DNA of 64,000 nt from NCBI GenBank assembly GCA_020736575.1, contig JAGPYM010000028.1:1-64000 (forward strand). The letters run 5' to 3'. The position numbers were made by a program, and so were the translations under genes. Each line of letters starts with the position of its first letter. The first letter of the stretch is position 1. Origin of the DNA: Thelonectria olida. Lineage: Eukaryota > Ascomycota > Sordariomycetes > Hypocreales > Nectriaceae. The notes under the pieces were generated by a model. The model worked only from the letters and a program-made list of their open reading frames with translations. It did no database searches and was not told the DNA's origin. Positions 54,141 to 64,000 of this stretch are shown here, piece after piece.

Positions 54141-55476
54141 TCAATGTGCTGTCCCCAATGCAGGCAAAGGCTGCATAAAGTGAGACATCTGCGACATGCG
54201 GCTATGTCTTCGGGGTGTTTTGATATTGTTCCTGGGAAGTGCACAGCCAGGGAGGACTAGGGCAGCAGCATCCCTGATGACCCGGAGTCTCAAGAGATAT
54301 TCTGTTTGTGTGATCTTGGCTGTTCTTGTGGCATCATGCGGGTGCGATAGAGCGGCCGGTTGCTGAGGGGGCTGCGAATGCTGAGGACTTCCTTGAGAAC
54401 GGTGATGCGATTGGGGATGCAACGTCCCTTCCGAAGTCGTATGCTGCGGCATGACGAAGGCACTCCTTTCCGCCGTGGGGACCTGAGAGGTCTCCATTGT
54501 GTCAGTCTCAGCCCCCTGCTCATTAAAGATGCCCTCGGTGAGTTTAACTCCGCTATCAGCCATAGGAGCCATCATGGCCGCCATCTCAGCGACTTGGTGG
54601 TGCGGGGAGGGAGACTCCTGGTCAGGGGTGTCAAGAGTTATGTCCATGCCGCCAAGATCGAATCCACTGAAGTTGTCGTTCATATTGTCGAGATATGGTG
54701 CATCTGGGATGGGCATCTGCATCCAGGCGCTGTTCGGGGTCATGGTAGGGAAGTTGGTTGATGCACTACCAGCACCGCCGTTGTTGGAAGGCACATGATC
54801 CCCAACGGCTTCTTGGGGCTCACCTTCCGCATCTTCGCTTGTAGTATCGTCTTGCTGTGCATTAGGAAAGTCCTCAGTATGACATACAGCGTTATGTGCT
54901 TGTTCACGTTGTTGAGACTGGGTGTCTGCAGTATGAAGTGGCTGTGCGACATTCCCACAAGAAGCACGCCCGGTTTCAGATTGAGCGGGGGCCGGAGTCA
55001 CAGGAACACTGTACATGCCGTCACCGTTGTGGTTCGATTCGGTATCACTCCCAGCAACAGTGATCTCTGGGAGAACAGAAGTTAATTCCTTTGCTCTGCC
55101 TCGGCGGGTAGATCGGCGCGGGATGTTTCGGTTAATTGCCGTGTTAAGGTCGCCTTGCGTTCTCGTTCTTGTGGATCGACGGAGAGGCTCTCGCTGAGGA
55201 GCCTGTTCGGCCGACAATAATTTGTTAGCCTACAAAAGTGCGTATTAGCCGTTATCCCAAACTTGATCTCGATCGAACACATACGAATGCCTGAACGTCA
55301 GGGATCGACTGGCCCTCAGGAAGCCATGCAGCCCCATCAAGGCGTTTGTGCGTCATGTCATAATAGACCAATAATGCAAATGTTTTGCAATCTTTGCCCA
55401 GCTTGATGGTTCTCGGTTTGGCGGTCTTGGTCCTCTTTTGAAGCATATCTTTCTGCCGACGGTTCCAGACAGCCAT
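54141..55476 (-). CDS. putative regulator with MADS-like N terminus, 426 aa
   Basis: Two exons, 55476-55285 and 55229-54141, around a 55-nt phase-0 intron (GTATGT donor, GCTAAT branch, TTGTAG acceptor). Exon 1 gives MAVWNRRQKDMLQKRTK, then IKLGKDCKTFALLVYYD; the pattern basic stretch, K-x(3)-LG-x(2)-C and a LLVYY strand faintly resembles the half-MADS domains common in fungi. Exon 2 starts with an Arg-rich segment (REPLRRSTRTRTQGD, RRSTRRGRAKEL) and continues as a long disordered Gln/Ser/Pro/Glu/Met-rich tail with the motif FSGFDLGGMDITL and a Gln/His/Pro stretch, like an activation region. The MADS assignment is weak. Confidence 0.6.
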
Positions 55477-55659
55477 GTTGTATGAACGTCTAGACAGGGG
55501 TAGGAAGTCTGCTTGATTGAATTTTACTCGCAGAATAGAAAATGAACAAAAAATGGCTAAGTACAGGACTCATGCAGAAGCCGCCAAGGAGCATCAAGTT
55601 GCAGAGTAACTGGAAGCATCTTATCTGTATATAAGTTCTCAAAATGGTTTGCTACGAAG
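55477..55659. other. upstream flank of the putative regulator
   Basis: It presumably contains the promoter of the minus-strand gene starting at 55476. No other feature. Confidence 0.4.
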
Positions 55660-57690
55660 CATACCTCTCCTTGATGCTCTCAGCATCTATGCTCACTTGT
55701 TCAATTTAATGTCTCGTAATTTCGGCCATACCTGCTCGCTACCAGATTGCTGGAACCGATTCTTGCATTATAGCCAAGAGCACAGAAAGATCTAGCTGGT
55801 AAATATCGCACTCACCGTAGTTTGCCTTAGAGCCAACAGCAGAACCACTTTTACGGAGCATCATATCGGCCGCAGCATACGAACCCTCGCAATGGAATTG
55901 GAAAGAGATGGTTGGTTGTACTCGTTCGAAGGAAGACTGATTTAACTGTGACGAAGAACCAACATGTTGGTTGGTGACAAGCCTTAAGAGTCCGCAAAAG
56001 GTGATACGAAGAGGGTATGGCCAAATTGTTCAAAAACATGAAGTCGGTAATACAATTAGTCTTCGGTGGGAGTTTCGATGCTCTATTGACAGAACGGAGA
56101 TTATTGCCGAATTTGACAGCATGTTTATTGTTCATCTCTTTTCGCCACTGAAAAATAAACCAACCAGATTTTGAAAATAGCTGGGACATTGCTACCAAGT
56201 GCCGTGTTCCGATTCCGTCTTGTTCGTAAGTCCTGCGGAAATCTTGCCAAAATTCTTTGTCATGATAGTAACAATGGTCTTGTGAGCTCTCACAATTAAT
56301 CAGCCAGACAAGCAAGAGCGCACGGATTTGAAAACCATTTTCGTCTCCCCACATGCCCTGCCAAAACGGGACTCAGCTCCCCACACACAATATGGGGCCA
56401 TGATGAGCAGTTTGCAAGCCGCAAAGCCATTTGGATCAGGCCATGAATCCACGCAACGAAGTCATGCGGATTCATGATCCGGAGATCCGGATGGGGTTTG
56501 AAAAAGGTCCAAAAACTGTGCAGTAGTTCGTGATCTGGCTCCAAAATACGGCTACTACTGGTATCGAGACAGATGCCACCCTATACCGCTGTTGATTTCA
56601 AATCATAGCGAACGTATGAACATATTGATAGCTTTTAATGCACCTCCACTGACGGAAAGAACAAGCTTGTGCCTAATGTGCCTTGGCTCTCTCTCTCTCT
56701 GTTTTATTTTCTTTTGTTTTATATTACTTTGTATTGCGCGATTCCTGACTAGCCTAAGCACTCAATATCCTGCTTTTCAGCGACGTAACTATATCAGTGT
56801 CCCGTGGCTCAAGGAGGTCCTTGCCGAGTCATGTAGTGATCATGCAGGGTCGCCACGCACAGACAGATTGCGGCACACAAAACAACCTAACTGACTCCAT
56901 TGAACGAACTACCCCACTTTTTCGAGCAACTTCACGGCTTCGGTAGTAGGAGAAAAAACTCCGGTAGTGCGACACAATTGCTAATTTCCATTACGCTACC
57001 TTTGACATTTTGCCCTCTTCGCAGTCGTAGTGTTAGGTTACATAGCTCACTTTGTGGGGGCTAACGGGACTAACCACGAGATGCCTCTCCCACCTTTTCA
57101 TCCTCAGTTGCCTTGATGGAAAGGAGTCCCGATGGAATGAGGAGTTTTGTTATTTTTGGGTTTTAATTATCTTAGCAGAATTGCGTCACTGTATATAGCG
57201 GAATGTTGGGGAGAATAATACATAATAATAATAATAAGAAGAGGAAGAGATAAGGGAAGATCTACCCATAACATTGGAGGGGCGGCATCAGACACTTTCC
57301 GTCGACCCTGAGCATACATTTCTAGGCCCCCAACGGTCGTTTAGAGTTCCATCCACATCAATTCTTCTCTGTACCAATTTCTGGTTTCCCAGCCTCAAAT
57401 GCACCGTGATCGAGATTCTAGGGTGAGCATAACGGATCATGCTTTTTTTTTTAGTTGAGCTGTTCTTTTCTCTCTTTTGTTTGTAACTTCGCTATTAGCC
57501 CACAGTGCGGGTCAGCTTTGCGATCCATTCGAAATAGCCATCACCGAGGACGGACGCTAAACTTGTTTGCAAAGGCGAACGCGATGTTGGGTCTATGAAA
57601 CAAAACGCACCACTATTCCCTTTAACGACTTCGCTCGCCTTCGTAGTTGCTCCGACTTCCTCGCCGGGAAATGGGGCCGTGGTTCATTGA
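55660..57690. repeat. copy A of a diverged tandem duplication of about 2 kb
   Basis: From about 55660 to 57690 the sequence matches, in the same orientation and order, the stretch starting about 57725. Landmarks: CTCGTA-TTTCGGCCATAC (55720), GCCTTAGAGCCAACAG (55823), ATTCATG/ATTCACGA (about 56470), GTCCTTGCCGAG (about 56817), and CGCCGGGAAATGGGGCCGTGG (57662). Substitutions and small indels are many. Frames at 55851-56354 and 56296-56544 are not preserved in copy B. Confidence 0.8.
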
Positions 57691-57724
57691 ACATAGCGTC
57701 CATCAATTCGTGTTAACTTTCGAA

Positions 57725-59730
57725 AAAGAACCTCCTACGCAGCTCTTCTCTCTTTTCATGTCCCCGGCATTCATTTGACACTTGATTTCTCGTAGTTTCG
57801 GCCATACTCCGTCGCTACTAGAATACTGGGGCCCATTCTTGTAGTGTAGGTAAGAGCACCGAAAGTCCAACTCTGGTGGGATCACACTTACCGGAGTGTG
57901 CCTTAGAGCCAACAGAGGAACCACTTTTTCAGAGTACCATATTGACTGCGGCATGCAAGGCCTCGGTTTGGCGTTGGCAAGGAAGGTATGGCCATATTCC
58001 TTCATCAGAAGAGAGTTAATTCTGCAATGCGGGGGAAAAAACACAATCCTGCCGGTTGGTAGCAAACCTCAATACTCCCTGACGGAAGGATTTTGGCCGA
58101 TAACAGGGACATGGCGAGAACTGACCAGAGAGTGTAGCTCATAGCGCAATCAGTCTTGGGCAGGATTTTATGGTGCTGGACAGATAGATTGAAGATTATC
58201 GGTGCAGTTACTGTACAGAATGCTCATCTCATTTCGGCACCGAGGAAAGAGTTGTCATTGGACCTAAGAACCCACCATCCAAGAAGGCACCAATAGTAAG
58301 CAAAACAAATTCGAAAACAATTAAAGACACTTCCTACTTAGTGCTGTGTTCTAATTCTGCCCTTTTCGCTCTTCCTGCGTCACAATTTCCCTCTGAGCTC
58401 CTCTGAGCGATGCTCGACAAGCAAAGCCATCACGTAGCTTCTCCTGTGCGCGGGTTCAGGAACCATTTTGAGTCCCACTTGCCCCTGCATCAAATGGATC
58501 TAGAGTCCCCATGTAGAGATTTGGCATCTTACTGACACCATATCGGTGTCGGAAATTCTGATCCATGCAAAGGCGCCACGCGGATTCACGACACGATCAT
58601 CCGGGTGGGTGCTGAGGGCACCAAAAGCTGCGGACCAGGTTGGGATTCGGCTCCGAAATACTGCAAATAGACATGGGCTGCCCTGCGCTGTAGTGCTATT
58701 GATTTAAGCGAACCCGAAAGAAGAGCAAAGGACTGCCCTTAATCTGTCTTGGTTTTTTTCCTTTTTTTTTTTTTACCTCTTGATTTGCATCATGATTCAC
58801 GATTGTTCTAACCATTCAATAGCTAGCTATTCAGCGGTATAACAAGGGTTAATGTCCCGACGCTGATGATCAAAGAGGTCCTCGTTGAGTTGTGGATATG
58901 TCAAGTGACTAAGAGCTCATGCAGGTCATGACTCAGGGGTCTCCATGTAAGTAAGTGTTTCTCCATGAGTCGATCACAAAAACACGCACGGACAGATTAC
59001 AGTTCCCTTAGGATCAACTTCGCGTAAAGATCTTCCATTGCCACTTCCCTCTCCCAATGCGATTTTCCGCGACCCGCCTGTGGGCCGCTTCCGGCGATTA
59101 GTAAAAAAAAAAAAAAAGAAAGAAAAAAAGAGCCTGCGCCTGGCCCCATAACTTAATTGCCGACAATTTGACGGATCTCCTGGAGTGGGCAAACTCGTGA
59201 GGAGAACAACAATCATTTGTTGCGGGTAGAGCTGGCTGCAAATCACTTCCCATGTAGGCTTGTCTGGCTCTCCACCTTGTTAAGTTAGAAGAAAAAAACA
59301 AACAAAAGAACAGCTCTCCACGCCCCATCAGGGATTTTTCTATTATCCTCACGCATGCGCGTCAAAGGCTCCCGACGGCTGTTCGAAACTCTATCTACTT
59401 CCGTCTTCGTCTTCACCCAGCTCTGATTCTTAATCTCAAACGCACAGCGATCGATGCTCTACGGTGGGCACGAAGTAATATGCTATTTTGCATTGGGCTA
59501 TATCTCTTTTTTGTAGTAACTTCTCAATCGACCTTCTGTGCGCGTTGGCTTTTCTCTCTCTTCTGAATAGCCATCTCTGAGAACCCACGCTGTAGATACT
59601 TGATTGCACATTTGACCGAGATGTTGCTTCAATAAAATGAACGCACCACTCTTCTTTCGACCGGCTTCGCTGGGGCTAATAGTTGCTTCAACTTCACGCC
59701 GGGAAATGGGGCCGTGGTTAGCTGAATCTC
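57725..59730. repeat. copy B of the diverged tandem duplication of about 2 kb
   Basis: Second copy, offset by about 2,077 bp at the left end and 2,035 bp at the right, so small net deletions occurred. It repeats the landmarks CTCGTAGTTTCGGCCATACT (57790), GCCTTAGAGCCAACAG (57900), GCGGATTCACGA (about 58580), GTCCTCGTTGAG (about 58878) and GGGAAATGGGGCCGTGG (59701). Poly-T (58746-58773) and poly-A (59103-59130) runs are specific to this copy. No protein frame is shared. Confidence 0.8.
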
Positions 59731-60355
59731 TTGGGTTTTACTAGACACGACTCGCGAGTCCATACTTTGACACCGCTTCCGCAATCATCACCGAGACCTG
59801 CATCCATCCGCGGCGGCTGGGGGTGATGGGTCAACTGGAGTCATTGCACTAGTATGGTATTTGACTCATCCGCCTACCTGAACATTATTTGGCTAGCGGC
59901 TGTATTTCCTTGTCAAGTTCGTTCGCGACCGCTTGCCATAATGAGGCGAAGGGGTGGTTGGCTGGATCCAGAATGAGGCTGCACCATATTGGCCAATGGT
60001 ACAAGTCGCAATGAGCTGAGCGCAGCCATTGAGCCCCGAATTAGTAGGCAAGTCTCATGGTATAAGCCGATACAAACGTAATCTAGGATGAGTTCAGTAG
60101 AGCTTTATTGATCGTTCTCGCTTTTCGAATAGTCTTGCGGCATTCTTCCAACGGTGATTCGGCGCGCTTCGTGATTTGTAAAAAAAGAAAAACGAAAAGA
60201 AAAGGGAAACTCTCTGTTGGTGCCACAATAGCAGATTATGGCTACCAACATGGACCCTGGTCAACATGTTGGTTGCGTTCAACTTCGGCCGTTTAGTGAA
60301 CCAGGCTGTCGGATTCGTCTGCAGATGATATATAGCACCAGAGGCTGCAGGCCAA
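59731..60355. other. intergenic, no gene seen
   Basis: Right flank of the duplication. No similarity to the duplicated unit and no coding frame is visible; an A-rich stretch lies near 60180-60208. Confidence 0.45.
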
Positions 60356-61510
60356 ATGTGCCCGCATACCGAGTCTTTTCGTTGCCGTTGCCGGATTTAT
60401 GACCTGCTCCTCCATCTGAAATTCCAGCCTGCCATGGCCTCTTTGCAAGCAGCGTTCACGGCCCAAGGGAGCAATCCTACAGCTGTTCAGCGGCGAGAAA
60501 CCCGACAAACGGCTGCACCGGGTATTTCAACCTGGACCTCAGCCCCCCCCGGTAGGCGTCGGAAACGGATGGGGACTAAGATCGCTCCCTTACCAGAAAG
60601 CCATGAGGCTAGAACATTAGCCACAAACACTAAGCGGCAGAGACCTCTGCCATCTAGGGTAACCCAACCGCAACCGGTTATCGCCTTTCAAAACGGGCAT
60701 AATCAATTACCGAGTCAAGAGTGTGTACAATGTAGCTTCCATTGACAGTTAGGCTGACAAGAACCAGGGCCGACGCTTTCCATGGTACCCAGCAGAGCTT
60801 TGACTTCCCTGGATCTATTGAACAACTTCTCGATCAAGCTGTTTTTGACAATACTTCGTGCGTCAAGTAAGCGCATCACTATATCTTATCCATGAATGAT
60901 ATCGATTGACAACTTTATAGTTTAGAGAGCAGGTGGGCGTCCATAACACAAACTGTAGCGTAGACAGCCACTAACCCCGACTTAGCCAGCAGGATCCTAA
61001 TCCGAAAAGAGTGTGAGCATTTCCACCCGGCATCAACGGTGACTTTCGCACTAACGCCAACACAGTGCAAATGATTCGCATCAAAGGTGAGTCACTCGAA
61101 ATCCCGCAGCGTCTAGCAGAAATTAACGATGGTTGTTGAATCCGGACTAGGGACGCATCACTTGTGCATTTGTAGGTGCACCTGAAAGGAGTTTCGCGAC
61201 CGGCCGTATTCGAGATCTCGATTTCCTTTTTATTTACGACTATTGGCTGATAATTAATTAGAATACGGGTCCTGAGTGATGACATTCTAACCTTGACGAA
61301 GACTATGGATCTCAGATTGACAGCCATGGACAATAAGTAAGTGGCCTTGATGGTGATTTTATTTATTTATTGCTTATACACTTTAGAATGGCCGCAATGG
61401 AGAAGTCGATCCCAAGAGTCACGGGAGAAAGGGTGGTGCCAGCTATGATGCACTCGCTCAGTACTATAATCAATGATTTGCCCCAGCAGTCAACAGGGGA
61501 GAGTGGATAA
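60356..61510 (+). CDS. multi-exon nuclear hypothetical protein, about 231 aa
   Basis: Seven exons fit one frame: 60356-60724, 60793-60866, 60921-60932, 60990-61010, 61066-61086, 61262-61336 and 61387-61510. Several introns have good CTAAC branch points and GT/AG ends (54-57 nt, one of 175 nt). Exon 1 is basic and disordered with an NLS (GRRRKRM) and KRQRPLPSR; an alternative start is the ATG at 60434. Exon 2 encodes FDFPGSIEQLLDQAVFDNTS. The last exons make a helical, coiled-coil-like region (VLSDDILTLTKTMDLRLTAM, then MAAMEKSI). The 12-nt and 21-nt exons are the weak part; the 12-nt exon may not exist. Family unknown. Confidence 0.5.
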
Positions 61511-62387
61511 CATCCTTCTACTGACCTTATTCACATACTTGTGTATGAAGGCATGGGAGATCTGAGTCTGGAATATTGAAGAAATTCGTCGTCGTACTGC
61601 TGATGCACAACACCTTTGACGTTGTCATTGGGGAAAATGTACTACCTGCTTCGGAACGAGAGGTCATGTCATGTTTTGTTTTGATGATATTTAATTGACG
61701 TAAGGGCTTCTAAGCGATTCTACCTATCTCAGCAATAGCTTCCAAACTCCAATGAGAAACTTCTAGGGCGTTTATACACAATTGCTTCGCCTCTATGGCA
61801 AATTCTATTACTTTTAATTTCGCCGAGACGGGGATTCAGGTGCTATAGCGTATTTCTTTACCTTTTTCCGTAAGAGAGACAAACATAATCTGGCGCGACT
61901 AGATTTGATCTTTGTACTTGAGCAGGCGAGGGAGTAATAATAAATCTAGCTCTGAATTGAGTACACTTGCCATGCAAGCTATCTGAATAACATGTAGAAG
62001 TGAAAACATGATTTGAGAACTGACTGCCTTTTCGTTGTATATGCTTGCTAAAACGTAATAAAAAAATGGCAGCATAGAAGAGGTGTTCAAGATTCATGAT
62101 TCTAGAAAGATGACTGAGATAGTGATCAGTATTCTGGAGACTCATTTACTGGGAAATTCATTGCCCCTTTGCAATACATGATCCTATATCGTATATCAGT
62201 AAGTCAAATCCGAACTTTATCTTTGACCTAAGGAACACCGTATCATAGCCTCTCTGTCAAACTAGCACGTTACTGACTCTCAAGATGGTCGGCAGAATGA
62301 TGACAACGACGACTTTGAGAAGATCTGATAGGGAAAAAAATAACCAAATACCATTTAGGATTTTTTAGAGCTCTATTCCAACATGTT
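61511..62387. other. convergent intergenic region
   Basis: Between the stop of the multi-exon gene and the stop of the coiled-coil orphan. A/T-rich around 61640-62100; short frames there are not credible. Confidence 0.45.
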
Positions 62388-62870
62388 TCAATTGGAGGGG
62401 CCCCAGAATTCCGCAGAAGCTGTACCCTGAGCCTGAGCCTGATGAGCCTTTGCGTCGTTGTCGTCCTGACCATAGACTAAATCCGCACTACTAGCAAGGT
62501 GACTGGACTCCACAGGATAGTCTTCGGTCATACAAAAAGAAGAAGGTGTATACATTGATTGCCCACATGAAGGAATTTGCTCTGACTCAATCAACTTTGG
62601 GTCAAGGGGCTGACTGTGTAGTCTCGCGATAAAGTTTTCTAGAAGCTTGATATGTACTTCGCCTAGCGCGGCCAATTGTTGCTGCCATGACACAATGGTC
62701 GTTGTGTTCGTGAACTCGGCTTTCAAGCATTGAAGCTCTCTCCTGAGTCGTTCATTTTCGATATATTCTTCTCGCCTACGTTCCTGTAGGCATCGTTTAA
62801 AGAGCTCAGCTGGCGACGGAGTGGGGTTGTGGGAACCGCACGAGGTTTTAGGCGTTGCCGAGTCGTTCAT
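62388..62870 (-). CDS. coiled-coil hypothetical protein, 160 aa
   Basis: Single exon from an ATG at 62870. After a polar 20-residue leader, residues 22-52 form a charged helix with leucine/heptad spacing (FKRCLQERRREEYIENERLR), followed by a second helical part (WQQQLAALGEVHIKLLENFI). The C-terminal 70 residues are acidic, Ser/Gln-rich and disordered. No DNA-binding basic region with the bZIP Asn/Arg pattern is present, so it is not called a transcription factor. The coding pattern is good but no homologue is recognised. Confidence 0.55.
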   Translation of the reverse strand: MNDSATPKTSCGSHNPTPSPAELFKRCLQERRREEYIENERLRRELQCLKAEFTNTTTIVSWQQQLAALGEVHIKLLENFIARLHSQPLDPKLIESEQIPSCGQSMYTPSSFCMTEDYPVESSHLASSADLVYGQDDNDAKAHQAQAQGTASAEFWGPSN

Positions 62871-63764
62871 AGTGATTCAAATATAGAGAAAAAGATATCT
62901 TGCGCGGACCTGTAGACTGGAATATTGAATGATGAAGGGTTTTAATGAGCTTTATGGTGGCGCTTTTAAATTTTCTTGAGTTGAGTGGAAAAAAACAGTT
63001 GCAAAAGGAGCTCGGTGGGTTTTAAGTTCGGTAATGTAGTAGTTGATACGAGAGCTGTCTGAGTTTGGATCTAATATTTAAGCTGATTTAGGCTGCGCAG
63101 AATATTCTATTTTCTGAGGAATAGTAATTGTATTCCACTAGTTTCCTAACTTCTTCGAATTTGGAGAGGGCGCTTTTGCCAGCAGATGGCTCGTGTTGAC
63201 GATGGAAGAGGATACAGCCCATGCCCGTGATCGGAGGTTTCAAACAACATTTGCGTTTACAATCAGGTACATTCATTCTATTCCATTATGTTCTAGACTG
63301 GCATCTTCAGTGGGTTGTGTTCGACACTCGTTTTGCTATTTCGGATCCTAGCTAGCAAGTCCTAAGTTGCAACCAGCTGATGTTCCACGACACACTGGTT
63401 GGTGATAATTATCAAACAATTCCACAAAAGCTGGACACTGAATAAACAAGTCCCGCATCCGTACACTTTCATTTGCTTCGGTCAACACTATACAAATAAT
63501 CCAGAAGAGAGGCGTCTTTGTATCGTCAGGCCATAGCGCATGAGCTCTTTTCGAATTGTATTCATGGCCCCCTGTACTTAAAAACCATGGCTGACTAAGT
63601 TCAAGCTCTATTGCCGATGACTTATGGAGCTTCCCTGAACTCTATTCACCTGAATATTTGACTTTTGGATCTCCTCGCTGCTCCTGCAAGCTATGCATAG
63701 TAGCTGAGATGAATGAAAGCGGACCAAAGGTAAGACTCGTGTCAATCCATAATTGACCACGTGA
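62871..63764. other. intergenic, no gene seen
   Basis: Promoter side of the coiled-coil gene, then sequence without convincing frames. Confidence 0.45.
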
Positions 63765-63999
63765 CTATAGTAACGATACTGAAAGCGGAGTTCCTCTACA
63801 CGGTGCTTCAAGTTGTTGATGTAACTGGGGATAGTATTCTTTGAATTCCCAATTTTTCCACCCTTGGGGAGGCATTCGTTGAAGCTGGTTTGGCATCCGC
63901 GAGAACCCCAATCCAGGTCTATGTGGTCGTCGTGGAGACCCTGCCTGACAATGGAGGTGTTGCTGTCAATGCTTTCAACCGTGGAAGTGAGAGAAACTG
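63765..63999 (-). CDS. possible partial gene at the right edge
   Basis: A minus-strand frame near the edge runs to a TAG at 63765-63767 and is Gln/Pro/Arg-rich (RMPPQGWKNWEFKEYYPQLH). The first internal ATG is at 63896, giving only 43 residues; upstream a TGA closes the frame. It may be an exon of a gene continuing beyond the window. Very tentative. Confidence 0.2.
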
Positions 64000-64000
64000 A

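Noticed and set aside
55851..56354. Minus-strand frame of 167 codons in the tandem-duplicate copy A
   Set aside because: The matching part of copy B is interrupted by frame changes, so the frame is not conserved.
60971..61333. Minus-strand frame of 120 codons
   Set aside because: It lies antisense to the well-supported splice pattern of the multi-exon plus-strand gene.

Overview
This window reads as nuclear DNA of a filamentous ascomycete (Pezizomycotina, probably Sordariomycetes and perhaps Hypocreales; the lineage is inference). Coding regions are broken by short introns of about 50 to 75 nt with GT donors, CTAAC/CTGAC-like branch points and AG acceptors. The recognisable families are typical of such fungi: F-box and 2EXR proteins, secreted GH18 chitinase, P450s, a soluble epoxide hydrolase and patatin-like lipase. 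Exon structures were worked out by eye from splice signals and frame continuity, without transcripts or database searches.

Left part (1-20 kb): the 3' end of an unknown gene, a basic protein of unknown function, a seven-helix membrane protein, several fungus-specific orphans, then a block of fast-evolving families. That block holds two paralogues sharing a VFYEEN motif (13699-14223 and 17360-18301), an F-box/leucine-rich protein between them, and an F-box/ankyrin protein. About 8.8-12.2 kb holds no intact gene.

Middle (20-40 kb): a BAH-domain chromatin protein without the PHD finger its relatives carry; a small oxidative cluster of soluble epoxide hydrolase and two divergently transcribed P450s, the second with one in-frame TGA; an orphan gene; an 8-copy 77-bp minisatellite with a conserved hairpin; a complete GH18 endochitinase with signal peptide and Kex2-type site; an acyl-CoA dehydrogenase/oxidase-like enzyme; one member of an F-box-like family and one 2EXR protein.

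Right part (40-64 kb): a TM2-domain membrane protein, a second F-box-like member, a nuclear orphan, an FAD-dependent 3-ketosteroid-dehydrogenase/fumarate-reductase-type flavoprotein, a MetE/UROD-fold protein, a decayed patatin-like phospholipase pseudogene with RIP-like changes, a second 2EXR protein, a two-exon putative regulator with a weakly MADS-like N terminus, and a roughly 2-kb tandem duplication with no conserved reading frame (about 55.66-59.73 kb). A many-exon nuclear orphan and a coiled-coil orphan follow.

The enzyme genes could act together only in the 22-27.5 kb cluster (P450 epoxidation or hydroxylation followed by epoxide hydrolysis). Otherwise the window looks like an accessory region rich in duplicated, lineage-specific families, decayed genes and repeats.
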